Shown piece by piece: positions 56,487 through 64,000 of a stretch of DNA of 64,000 nucleotides. The number at the start of each line of letters is the position of its first letter. The first letter of the stretch is position 1. The stretch is from an uncultured Trichococcus sp. (GTDB taxonomy: Bacteria > Bacillota > Bacilli > Lactobacillales > Aerococcaceae): positions 1,071,168 to 1,135,167 of the forward strand of contig NZ_OY764015.1 in assembly GCF_963667775.1 (NCBI RefSeq). Reading direction: 5' to 3'. The translations under genes were made by a program, and so were the position numbers. Below the pieces are notes generated by a model. That model did no database searches. It was not told where the DNA came from and saw only the letters and a program-made list of their open reading frames with translations.

Positions 56487-57761
56487 CTACATGTTTGCGA
56501 TGACCAGTTCCGCGAAACCGGAGCAGCTGACTTTTTGGGCAGCTTCATCCTTCATCAGATAATAGAAATCGCGTGTAACCGTTTTGTTGGCTATCGTCTT
56601 CTCGATTCCACGGGTGATCAAGTCGCTGACTTCATTCCAGCCGATGTAATCGAACAACATAGCGCCCGACAACAAAACAGAAGATGGGTTCAATTCATCC
56701 AAACCGGCATATTCCGGCGCAGTACCGTGTGTTGCTTCGAAAATGGCATGACCTGTGTCCTGGTTGATGTTCGCTCCTGGGGCAATCCCGATTCCGCCCA
56801 CTTGAGCAGCCAACGCATCGGAAATGTAGTCACCGTTCAGGTTCAAGGTAGCAATGACGTCGTAGTTTTCAGGGTTCATCAAAATCTCCTGCAGGAAGAT
56901 ATCCGCGATCCGGTCTTTGATGATCAGCTTGCCTGCCGCAACAGCATCTTCATAAGCTTTATCGGCTGCCGCTCTGCCTTCCGCAGCTTTTACGGCATCA
57001 TATTGGGCCCAAGTGAAGACTTTGTCGCCAAACTCGCGTTCCGCTAAGGCATAGCCCCATTTCTTGAAACCGCCCTCCGTGAATTTCATGATGTTGCCTT
57101 TGTGGACCAACGTCACGGAAGTCCGACCATTTTCCAAAGCATATTGGATAGCGCTGCGGATCAAACGTTCCGAACCTTCGATTGAAACCGGCTTGACGCC
57201 GATAGCCGATGTCTCTGGAAAGCGGATTTTATCCACGCCGAATTGGGTCTGCAGAATTTCGATGATTCGTTTCGCTTCTTCACTTTGCGCTTCGAACTCG
57301 ATTCCGGCATAGCAGTCTTCGGTATTTTCCCGAAAGATAACCATATCGGTTTTTTCAGGCTCTTTCAACGGTGTCGGCACGCCTTCGAAATAACGGACAG
57401 GACGCAGGCAAACGAATAGATCCAATGTCTGGCGCAAAGCGACATTCAAGGAACGGATCCCTCCGCCGATCGGTGTCGTCAGCGGTCCCTTTATGGCAAC
57501 CAAATGCTCACGGATGACATCCATAGTCTCATCAGGCAACCAAGAACCGGTCAAATCATAAGCTTTTCCGCCTGCAAGCACTTCTTTCCAGACTATTTTA
57601 CGGGAATCGCCATAGGCTTTCGCAACTGCGGCTTCAAATACTTTTTTTGATGCTTGCCAAATTTCCGGACCGATGCCATCCCCTTCGATGAAAGGGATGA
57701 TCGGAAAATCAGGTGTATGCAAACCTGCTTCATTCATTACAATTTTTTCGCCAAGTGTCAT
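56487..57761 (-). CDS. icd: Isocitrate dehydrogenase, NADP-type
   Basis: Icd (424 residues) oxidises isocitrate to 2-oxoglutarate and CO2. The N-terminal [13 protein letters not shown], the substrate loop RSLNVALRQ and the C-terminal HGTAPEYAG are typical of the Bacillus-type dimeric enzyme. The NADP preference is assumed from the family. The ATG overlaps the citZ stop by 4 bases, with GGAGG inside citZ. It ends the operon. Confidence 0.96.
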   Translation of the reverse strand: MTLGEKIVMNEAGLHTPDFPIIPFIEGDGIGPEIWQASKKVFEAAVAKAYGDSRKIVWKEVLAGGKAYDLTGSWLPDETMDVIREHLVAIKGPLTTPIGGGIRSLNVALRQTLDLFVCLRPVRYFEGVPTPLKEPEKTDMVIFRENTEDCYAGIEFEAQSEEAKRIIEILQTQFGVDKIRFPETSAIGVKPVSIEGSERLIRSAIQYALENGRTSVTLVHKGNIMKFTEGGFKKWGYALAEREFGDKVFTWAQYDAVKAAEGRAAADKAYEDAVAAGKLIIKDRIADIFLQEILMNPENYDVIATLNLNGDYISDALAAQVGGIGIAPGANINQDTGHAIFEATHGTAPEYAGLDELNPSSVLLSGAMLFDYIGWNEVSDLITRGIEKTIANKTVTRDFYYLMKDEAAQKVSCSGFAELVIANM

Positions 57762-58906
57762 TGGGCATTACCTCCAATAGTTTCTTTTTCAGACAAAGGG
57801 ATGTACGTCAGATTAACGGGTCCCACATATTTTGAACGCGGACGGATCAACGTCGCTTCCCTTTTTTGCTCAAACACATGCCCTAACCACCCGGCAACAC
57901 GGCTCATCGAAAACAACAGTGTGAAGAGGTCATGTTCTATCCCGAAGCAGTGATAAACGGTAGCAGAATAGAAATCCACATTCGGAATCAATCCTTTTTC
58001 CTTCAAAAGATAATCCTCCACTTCGCAGGAAAGATTAAATAAATCTTCTTTTCCGAATTCATCTGTCAACTCTTTAGCCATGCGTTTCAGGTGTTTCTTG
58101 CGGGGATCTTCCGTTTTGTAGACACGGTGTCCGAATCCCATGATTTTTTCTTTGTTGTCCAATTTTTTTTTTAAGTAGCCCGCAACATCTCTGGTGTCAG
58201 ATTCAGCAATTTCGGAAAGCATATCGAATACGCGCTCATTCGCTCCGCCGTGCAAGGGACCCTTGAGAGCTCCTATGGCAGCGGTGATGCAAGAATAGAC
58301 ATCCGTCAGAGTTGAGGCTGCAACGCGCGCAGTAAAGGTTGATGCGTTAAGATCGTGATCGGCATGGAGTACCAAACAATGATTATATGCTCTGACCAAA
58401 TCCGGATTCGCCTCTTCACCTGTCAACATGTACAGGAAATTGGCTCCGAACGAAAGGTCTGCGCGAGGCGCGATCGGATCCAACCCTTTGCGTAATCTGG
58501 CGAATGCAGCGACGATTGTAGGAATTTTTGCTTGTATCGAGATTGCTTGAATATAGACAGAACGTTCGTCCATCTCTTCCGCATACGGATCGAATACGCC
58601 CAATAATGAGACAGTCGTCCGCAACACACTCATTGGGTGAAGATTCTGACGGCACTGTATTTTCAGGCAAGCGATAACACTCTCAGATAAAGCCATATGC
58701 TTGTGAAGATCTTGCTTCAGTTCCGCAAATTCTTCCCGGCTAGGCATTCTTGAATTCCATAACAAAAAGATGATTTCCTCAAATGATGCATCTTTTTCAA
58801 CCAATTCGTCGATACTGTATCCTGAGAAGGACAATTCCCCTTCTACAATTGCGCTTAGGGCAGTTTCTGATACGACAACATCTGCTAATCCTTTATGTAC
58901 TTCCAT
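57758..58906 (-). CDS. citZ: Citrate synthase
   Basis: This 382-residue enzyme condenses acetyl-CoA and oxaloacetate to citrate. Active-site histidines lie in [11 protein letters not shown] and GFGHRVYK, with the Asp near the C-terminus. GAGAGGAG precedes the ATG. It lies between acnA and icd, an acnA-citZ-icd order also known in streptococci. A 2-methylcitrate synthase is possible on family grounds but the neighbours argue against it. Confidence 0.95.
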   Translation of the reverse strand: MEVHKGLADVVVSETALSAIVEGELSFSGYSIDELVEKDASFEEIIFLLWNSRMPSREEFAELKQDLHKHMALSESVIACLKIQCRQNLHPMSVLRTTVSLLGVFDPYAEEMDERSVYIQAISIQAKIPTIVAAFARLRKGLDPIAPRADLSFGANFLYMLTGEEANPDLVRAYNHCLVLHADHDLNASTFTARVAASTLTDVYSCITAAIGALKGPLHGGANERVFDMLSEIAESDTRDVAGYLKKKLDNKEKIMGFGHRVYKTEDPRKKHLKRMAKELTDEFGKEDLFNLSCEVEDYLLKEKGLIPNVDFYSATVYHCFGIEHDLFTLLFSMSRVAGWLGHVFEQKREATLIRPRSKYVGPVNLTYIPLSEKETIGGNAQ

Positions 58907-58959
58907 GATTTTTCTCTCCTCTCAAAAACCTCTCTTCAGTGAATTGGATGGCTTGCCGC

Positions 58960-61671
58960 TTAATAAGCAAGCCCCATTTTTTTACGGATCACCATCGGCA
59001 GGATGCCTCCGTTACGGTAATAAGTCATATCCACTTCGGAATCAAACCGGGCAATGGTCGTGAATTTGATTTCTTGGCCATCTGATTTGACTGCCGTCAC
59101 AGGCACTTCCGCGTGGATGCCGACACTATCGTTCAAATCGATCGTGATTTTTTCCGATCCATCCAGCCCCAGACTTTCTGCATCTTGACCTGATTGGTAT
59201 TGCAGAGGCAACACGCCCATCATAACAAGATTCGAACGGTGGATTCTTTCATAACTCTTGGCGATGACAGCTTCGACCCCAAGAAGTTTGACACCTTTGG
59301 CTGCCCAGTCTCGGGATGAACCCATTCCATAATCATCGCCCGCAAAAATCACTAAACCAGTTCCGTTTTGGCGGTATCTTTCTGACGCTTCAAAGATACT
59401 CATCTCTTCGCCATTCGGCCAGTAAATCGTGAAGCCGCCGTCTTTGCCGGATACCAGTTGATTACGGATACGCATATTTGCCAACGTCCCGCGCATCATC
59501 ACTTCATGGTTTCCGCGTCTTGCACCGTATGAGTTGAAATCACGGACTCCCACGCCTTTGGAGGCCAGATATTGGCCAGCCGGCGTACTCACATCGATAC
59601 TTCCTGCTGGTGAAATGTGATCGGTCGTAACCGAGTCACCGAATTTCCCCAATACCGACAAATCCTTCAAGCTTTCGATCGGTTTCGGTTCTGGCGATAA
59701 ATTCTCGAAGAATGGCGGATTGGCGATATAAGTCGATCCCTCTTCCCACTGGTACAAAGCATCATCATTCGTTTCGATCGCGTTCCATGCATCATTGTCA
59801 TCGAACACATGCAAATATTCCTCTTTGAATATTTCCGGTGTAACAAAATCACGGATCATCGCTTCGACAGTGTGTCTTTCCGGCCACAAATCAGCTAAAT
59901 AGACGGGTTGGCCATCTTTTCCGTTACCAATCGGCTCAGTTTTCAGATTGATGTTCATCGTACCGGCCAATGCATAGGCGACTACCAATGGCGGAGATGC
60001 CAAATAGTTGGCTTTGACCAATGCGTGGATCCGTCCTTCAAAGTTACGGTTTCCGCTTAGTGCGCTTGAAACCAACAAGTCATTATTTTTGATTGCTTCT
60101 TCCACTTCAGGCAAAAGCGGCCCTGAATTTCCGATGCAGGTTGTACAACCGTAGCCGACAGTATTGAAACCCAGTTGTTCCAGATAAGTCAGTAAACCGG
60201 CATTATCCAAATAAGCAGTAACTACTTTTGATCCGGGTGCTAATGAAGTCTTCACGTATTTAGGGACATTCAGCCCTAACTCCACTGCTCGTTTCGCCAA
60301 TAATCCGGCACTCAGCATCACGTATGGATTCGATGTATTCGTGCAGCTTGTTATCGCCGCAATCGCAACGTCTCCAGTTCTCATCTTCACTTCTTCCCCA
60401 TCGAGGATCAACGAAACTACTTTATCTGTTTCTTCTTCGGATAATCCGAATCCGGCATTGCCTTTTGGCGCAGCCAAAGATCGTTGGAAATCTTCTTTCA
60501 ATTTCGATACCGGCACCAAATCTTGCGGACGTTTCGGCCCTGCAACATTCGCCTCTATTGTACTCAAGTCGATTTCAACGACTGTAGTGTATTCCGGTTC
60601 CGGATCTTCGACACGGTAATAAAGATCGTTAGCCTTGACGTATTCTTCTACTATAGAAACATGCTTTTCATCCCTGCCTGTCAGTGTCAAGTAGTTGAGG
60701 ACTTCATCATCCACCGGGAAGAAACCGCAAGTCGCACCATACTCAGGCGCCATGTTTGCGATGGTCGCACGGTCTGCCAAGGTCATCGAAGATAATCCCG
60801 GACCAAAGAATTCTACAAATTTTCCGACTACTTTCATTTCGCGCAAAGTTTGGGTGACTTTCAAAGCCAAATCTGTTGCGGTAGCTGCTTCCTGCAGCGA
60901 ATTGATGAAGCGTACACCTACGACTTCAGGTACAGGGAAGAAGGATGGCTCACCAAGCATACTGGCTTCCGCTTCGATTCCTCCAACTCCCCAGCCCAAT
61001 ACGCCAAGCGCATTTGCCATTGTTGTATGGGAATCCGTTCCTACCAAAGTGTCCGGGAAAACTAAGCTTCTGTTTTCATCGATCACTTTTTCTGTAACGA
61101 CGGATGCCAAGTACTCAATATTGACTTGGTGGACGATCCCAGTAGCGGGCGGTACAGCGCGGTAGTTGTCGAAGGCTTTTTGGGCCCAGCTCAAAAATTG
61201 GTAACGCTCTTGATTACGCAGGAATTCCATCTTCATGTTCGCGATCAAGGCTTGTGGTGATCCGAAGTTATCGACTTGTACGGAGTGATCAATGACCAAA
61301 TCGACAGGCACTTCCGGATTGATCAGTGCTGGATCCCCACCCAAATCATGGACCGTCTTTCTTAAGGAAGCCAAGTCAACGACTGCCGGCACGCCTGTAA
61401 AATCCTGAAGGATAACGCGGGAAGGTTTAAAAGGTATTTCGCCTTCATTCGTTTCCGTTGCCCTCCAGTTAGATAAAGTGACAACATGCTCTTCCTTGAT
61501 TCCGCTTTCACCAACCTGGCGCAACAATGACTCAAGCAGAACCCGGATCGAGTAAGGCAATTTAGCGATTTTTATTCTTTCATTATTTTCTAATTTTTTT
61601 AATTTATAGTACTCATACTGATGGCCATTCAGGTTAAAAGAAGCTATGGCATTTTGATTAAATTCTGACAT
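58960..61671 (-). CDS. acnA: Aconitate hydratase A
   Basis: Aconitase (903 residues) interconverts citrate and isocitrate with a [4Fe-4S] cluster. The cluster cysteines are in TSCTNTSNP and [12 protein letters not shown]. The long AcnA/IRP-type layout is complete, with a swivelling C-terminal domain ([16 protein letters not shown]). The ATG at 61671 follows GGAGG by 8 bases. It opens the acnA-citZ-icd operon. A promoter with an overlapping palindrome and an upstream cre-like site suggest carbon control. AcnA of this type may also bind RNA when the cluster is lost. Confidence 0.97.
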   Translation of the reverse strand: MSEFNQNAIASFNLNGHQYEYYKLKKLENNERIKIAKLPYSIRVLLESLLRQVGESGIKEEHVVTLSNWRATETNEGEIPFKPSRVILQDFTGVPAVVDLASLRKTVHDLGGDPALINPEVPVDLVIDHSVQVDNFGSPQALIANMKMEFLRNQERYQFLSWAQKAFDNYRAVPPATGIVHQVNIEYLASVVTEKVIDENRSLVFPDTLVGTDSHTTMANALGVLGWGVGGIEAEASMLGEPSFFPVPEVVGVRFINSLQEAATATDLALKVTQTLREMKVVGKFVEFFGPGLSSMTLADRATIANMAPEYGATCGFFPVDDEVLNYLTLTGRDEKHVSIVEEYVKANDLYYRVEDPEPEYTTVVEIDLSTIEANVAGPKRPQDLVPVSKLKEDFQRSLAAPKGNAGFGLSEEETDKVVSLILDGEEVKMRTGDVAIAAITSCTNTSNPYVMLSAGLLAKRAVELGLNVPKYVKTSLAPGSKVVTAYLDNAGLLTYLEQLGFNTVGYGCTTCIGNSGPLLPEVEEAIKNNDLLVSSALSGNRNFEGRIHALVKANYLASPPLVVAYALAGTMNINLKTEPIGNGKDGQPVYLADLWPERHTVEAMIRDFVTPEIFKEEYLHVFDDNDAWNAIETNDDALYQWEEGSTYIANPPFFENLSPEPKPIESLKDLSVLGKFGDSVTTDHISPAGSIDVSTPAGQYLASKGVGVRDFNSYGARRGNHEVMMRGTLANMRIRNQLVSGKDGGFTIYWPNGEEMSIFEASERYRQNGTGLVIFAGDDYGMGSSRDWAAKGVKLLGVEAVIAKSYERIHRSNLVMMGVLPLQYQSGQDAESLGLDGSEKITIDLNDSVGIHAEVPVTAVKSDGQEIKFTTIARFDSEVDMTYYRNGGILPMVIRKKMGLAY

Positions 61672-61721
61672 TGTATAACCTCCATTTATCATTTGTTTCA
61701 CATCCAGCTCACTTAATACGA

Positions 61722-61739
61722 AAATTATAACCATAATTT
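61722..61739. promoter_or_regulatory. Inverted repeat over the acnA -10 box
   Basis: Perfect arms AAATTAT and ATAATTT flank a 4-base centre. The repeat covers the -10 hexamer. In Bacillus the repressor CcpC binds ATAA-type dyads at citB and citZ. Whether this is a CcpC site is inference. Confidence 0.55.
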
Positions 61740-61752
61740 AATCAAATGTAAA
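61724..61752 (-). promoter_or_regulatory. Promoter of acnA-citZ-icd
   Basis: -35 TTTACA (61747-61752) and -10 TATAAT (61724-61729) are spaced by 17 bases on the minus strand, about 50 bases before the acnA start. Confidence 0.8.
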
Positions 61753-61771
61753 TGTTTTAGCCAAAAAAAAT

Positions 61772-61793
61772 GCTGTAAGTACGCATTAACAGC
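61772..61793 (-). terminator. Terminator-like hairpin upstream of the acnA promoter
   Basis: GCTGT and ACAGC enclose a 12-base loop and are followed by eight T residues on the minus strand. A second hairpin with arms AAAAACCTTAC and GTAAGGTTTTT (61797-61828) lies just before it. Confidence 0.6.
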
Positions 61794-61850
61794 CGGAAAA
61801 ACCTTACATGGGTTTGTAAGGTTTTTCATTAGAAAAATGAGAGACCCGAT

Positions 61851-61864
61851 TCAAAGCGCTCCCA
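61851..61864. promoter_or_regulatory. cre-like CcpA site upstream of acnA
   Basis: TCAAAGCGCTCCCA agrees with TGWAANCGNTNNCA at all specified positions except the second. It lies about 100 bases upstream of the acnA -35 box. Confidence 0.5.
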
Positions 61865-62072
61865 AAATGAGAATCCTTCTCATGAAAAATCATTAAAAAC
61901 CCCTTTACAAACTCATTTTTTTATCATTATTCGTTTTTTTCTCACATTTATACTTTTTAATCTCATGCTCTTTCTGAGAAAAGTGATTTCTTTTTTCGGC
62001 ACAAGTGAATAAAATCATTTAAATGATGCCTTTTCATGTCATGAATCCTGACATCTTTCGTCAACCAAAAAA

Positions 62073-62111
62073 AAGTGGACAAAATACATCATTCTGTATC
62101 TTGTCCACTTT
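62073..62111 (-). terminator. Terminator after the inositol-monophosphatase-family gene
   Basis: AAAGTGGACAAAATAC and GTATCTTGTCCACTTT pair with one mismatch. A run of T residues follows on the minus strand. Confidence 0.85.
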
Positions 62112-62138
62112 ATTTTAATCTTAATGAGGTCCCAACAC

Positions 62139-62912
62139 TCATTGCCATTCGTTTTGGATTTCCTGGAAAGCACAGTTATTTGCGACAATCACCGCATTAT
62201 TCTGAAGCAGATTGATTTTCTCTCCTGTAACTTGTCTATAGACCAACCCCACCTCTTCAGCTACGACCATTCCGGCAGCGATATCCCATGGAGCCAAAGA
62301 AGGCGCGATATAAGCCACCAATTTACCTGATGCAACCCAAGCTGTTTCCAAACCGGCAGAACCGTTGACGCGCAAACCACTGCTGTTTCTGGCGATTCTG
62401 CGTGCCTCATCCGCATCCGAAACCACCAGTCGGTTACTGATTGCTACCAACCCTTCTGATAACGGCCGTTCCTCCACCAGCGGCAGCTTCCGATCGTTGC
62501 AGTAAGCACCATTATTGCGTATCGCAAAATAAAGTTCGTCCCTGACGACATCATAAATGTAACCCAAATGTCCGACACCGTCTTCATAGATACCGATCAT
62601 GATAGCAAAATTCGCTCGCTGCTTGATGAAGTTGAGGGTGCCATCGATCGGATCGATGATCCAGACTATCCCTTCCAAGTCCCTTATATCATGACCTACG
62701 CTCTCTTCCCCTAAAATACGCTCATCCGGGAAATGTTCGGTGATTTTTTCATACAGGAACACCTCAATTTCCCGATCCATGTTTGTCACTAGATCCGTTC
62801 GCGATGTTTTTTCTTTAATTTCAAGTTCCTTATTGAACGATTCCCGCAGCAAGTCCGCAGCCTCATACAACCAAGACTTGATCAGGCTGTGTCTTTTATC
62901 GATCTGATCCAT
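62139..62912 (-). CDS. Inositol monophosphatase family protein
   Basis: This 257-residue protein belongs to the Mg2+-dependent, Li+-sensitive phosphatase superfamily. The metal motifs are GEES (first Glu), WIIDPIDGTLNF and the late LAPWDIAAG. The true substrate could be inositol phosphate, another sugar phosphate or PAP, so no symbol is given. GGGAGGAG precedes the ATG. It follows the UPF0223 gene by 48 bases, the same order as ykt genes in Bacillus. Confidence 0.92.
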   Translation of the reverse strand: MDQIDKRHSLIKSWLYEAADLLRESFNKELEIKEKTSRTDLVTNMDREIEVFLYEKITEHFPDERILGEESVGHDIRDLEGIVWIIDPIDGTLNFIKQRANFAIMIGIYEDGVGHLGYIYDVVRDELYFAIRNNGAYCNDRKLPLVEERPLSEGLVAISNRLVVSDADEARRIARNSSGLRVNGSAGLETAWVASGKLVAYIAPSLAPWDIAAGMVVAEEVGLVYRQVTGEKINLLQNNAVIVANNCAFQEIQNEWQ

Positions 62913-62960
62913 CCGGCTCCTCCCTTCTTCTGCTCTTCCATCTGCGGCTTATCCAGTCAT

Positions 62961-63239
62961 TTAACGCTTCCCTAGGAAGATTTTATTCTTTTCGCTTTTC
63001 TTCACTTCCTGCAGCACTTTGTACAAAGAGTACCCAGATTCTTTTTCGAACTGATTACCGTATTTTTTTTCTTGACCGACAGAAGGCAACACCGTTTTGA
63101 ATTCACGGTAAGCCTGCATAAATTCTTCTTTGCTGATCCCACTTTCGTAAGCTCGCTCGACAGCATTCCATAAAGAGATTACTTTGACGATTTCCTCTTT
63201 GGACCACTCCACTTCGAACGGATAGTCATAATGTTGCAT
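62961..63239 (-). CDS. UPF0223 family protein (YktA-like)
   Basis: This 92-residue protein matches the UPF0223 family with its FEVEWSKEEIVKVISLWNAVE start and a central FMQAYREFKTVLPS. No function is known. GGAGGG precedes the ATG. In Bacillus yktA lies just downstream of the pdh genes, as here. Confidence 0.88.
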   Translation of the reverse strand: MQHYDYPFEVEWSKEEIVKVISLWNAVERAYESGISKEEFMQAYREFKTVLPSVGQEKKYGNQFEKESGYSLYKVLQEVKKSEKNKIFLGKR

Positions 63240-63293
63240 CTTATTCCCTCCATCTATTCCTGTTTCTACTATATTATACCTGACAAAAAAAAT

Positions 63294-63321
63294 AAAGAGA
63301 ATCCGGATCCGGATTCTCTTT
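63294..63321 (-). terminator. Terminator after the dihydrolipoamide dehydrogenase gene
   Basis: A perfect 28-base palindrome centred on TCCGGATCCGGA is followed on the minus strand by a long T-run. It begins 19 bases past the stop codon. Confidence 0.9.
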
Positions 63322-63340
63322 ACCTGTTACTATTTTGGAA

Positions 63341-64000
63341 TTAGATGTGGATCGGCATGCCCAAAGCCAATTCGGCAGCATCCATGATTGTTTCGGATAA
63401 GGATGGATGACCGTGGATCGTCAACGCGATATCTTCTGCGTTCATTCCAGCTTCAATCGCCAACCCAAGCTCAGCAATGATTTCGCTGGCATTCACACCG
63501 ACAACTTGCGCGCCGACCAGAACGTTATCTTCTTTTGTCGTAACCAAACGAACAAAGCCTTCTGTCTGGTTCAATGACAATGCGCGTCCGTTACCTGACA
63601 ATGGGAATTTGGATGCTTTGACATCCATACCTTTGTCTTTTGCTTCGGCAGCAGTGAAGCCGATGGTCGCTAATTCAGGATCCGTAAAGGCAACCCCTGG
63701 CATAGCACGGTAATCAACGGCAGAAGGATGTCCTGCAATAGCTTCTGCAGCAATTTTAGCTTCATAGCTGGCTTTATGAGCCAAGGCAGCGCCAGGAACG
63801 ATATCGCCGATCGCAAAAATGTGTTTTACATTTGTGCGGCCTTGATTATCGACCTTGACCAAACCGCGGTCAATCATTTCAACTCCGACTACTTCAAGAC
63901 CTAAGTCATCCGTATTGGGACGGCGACCGACAGTAACCATTACGTAGTCAGCTTCGATAACTTCTTCTTTACCGTTCGCTTCATATTTGACGGTCACACT
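63341..64000 (-). CDS. pdhD: Dihydrolipoamide dehydrogenase (partial, 5' end outside window)
   Basis: This is the C-terminal 219 residues of the E3 flavoprotein that re-oxidises lipoamide. Visible are the NAD domain end ([15 protein letters not shown]), the FAD motif [18 protein letters not shown] (split at the conserved GD), and the C-terminal dimerisation domain with the catalytic HGHPSLSET. The gene runs out of the window at base 64000. The neighbouring yktA-like gene fits a pdhABCD locus, which supports E3 of pyruvate dehydrogenase, but the E1/E2 genes are not seen. The symbol is therefore by context. Confidence 0.9.
   Translation of the reverse strand, partial: SVTVKYEANGKEEVIEADYVMVTVGRRPNTDDLGLEVVGVEMIDRGLVKVDNQGRTNVKHIFAIGDIVPGAALAHKASYEAKIAAEAIAGHPSAVDYRAMPGVAFTDPELATIGFTAAEAKDKGMDVKASKFPLSGNGRALSLNQTEGFVRLVTTKEDNVLVGAQVVGVNASEIIAELGLAIEAGMNAEDIALTIHGHPSLSETIMDAAELALGMPIHI

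Larger units (their letters stand above)
61672..62138. other. 467-base region upstream of acnA: promoter, operator, hairpin cluster
   Basis: From acnA outward on the minus strand lie the promoter and palindrome (61722-61752), a terminator-like hairpin with eight T residues (61763-61793), a second hairpin (61797-61828), a cre-like site (61851-61864), a third hairpin (61867-61883), an AT-rich tract, and the terminator of the upstream gene (62073-62111). No coding frame is supported. The hairpins may belong to a small RNA. Confidence 0.6.

Noticed and set aside
56265-56562. Two overlapping plus-strand frames between typA and icd
   Set aside because: They lack ribosome sites, cover the icd terminator and run into the antisense strand of icd.

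Overview
The window looks like chromosomal core sequence from a low-to-mid GC Gram-positive bacterium of the order Lactobacillales. A member of the Carnobacteriaceae, such as Trichococcus, fits best. This placement is inference: it rests on Bacillus-like gene order, a Na+-type V-ATPase operon in the Enterococcus hirae order, an RNase J2 with the degenerate active-site motif usual in lactic acid bacteria, and a truncated oxidative TCA branch. Almost every gene lies on the minus strand. Only rpmB, a small SOS-type gene and rpsT are on the plus strand. I see no rRNA, tRNA, IS element, prophage or CRISPR array.

Layout by region. (1) 1-5.5 kb: an oligopeptide-type ABC transporter operon, transcribed D-F-B-C-A, with the lipoprotein gene cut by the window start. 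(2) 5.6-11.3 kb: acpP, plsX, recG, fakA and an Asp23-family gene, linking phospholipid precursor supply with recombination. rpmB diverges from this block. (3) 11.9-22.8 kb: thiN, rpe, rsgA, prkC, prpC, rsmB, fmt, priA, rpoZ and gmk, the conserved Bacillus block read backwards but without coaBC and def. (4) 23-31.6 kb: the complete V-ATPase operon ntpF-I-K-E-C-G-A-B-D behind a strong promoter with a perfect inverted repeat over its -35 box. (5) 31.6-45.7 kb: an isolated gene under a textbook LexA box, then cls, a ThiT-like transporter, rnjB, asd, an orphan citX, pnp, rpsO, uvrB, rpsT and holA. (6) 45.7-54.1 kb: comEC, comEB, comEA, coaD, rsmD, ylbG, ylbF, a YlbC-like protein, ftsW and ylaN. (7) 54.3-64 kb: typA, the acnA-citZ-icd operon, an inositol-monophosphatase-family gene, a UPF0223 gene and the 3' end of a dihydrolipoamide dehydrogenase gene.

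How the genes fit together. acnA, citZ and icd carry acetyl-CoA plus oxaloacetate to 2-oxoglutarate, presumably for glutamate. citX is the prosthetic-group transferase for citrate lyase, and a cre-like CcpA site lies upstream of both citX and acnA. The V-ATPase keeps the Na+ ligands of the E. hirae K ring. PrkC and PrpC form a kinase/phosphatase pair. FakA, PlsX and AcpP all handle acyl groups. comEA, comEB and comEC give an intact DNA-uptake set.

Most of the window is housekeeping. The less explained signals are the LexA-controlled orphan gene, the operator-like palindromes at the ntp and acnA promoters, a hairpin cluster upstream of acnA that could be a small RNA, two orphan terminator-like structures near 31.8-32.0 kb, a long foldback in the pnp leader, and altered ABC signature motifs in both Opp ATPases.
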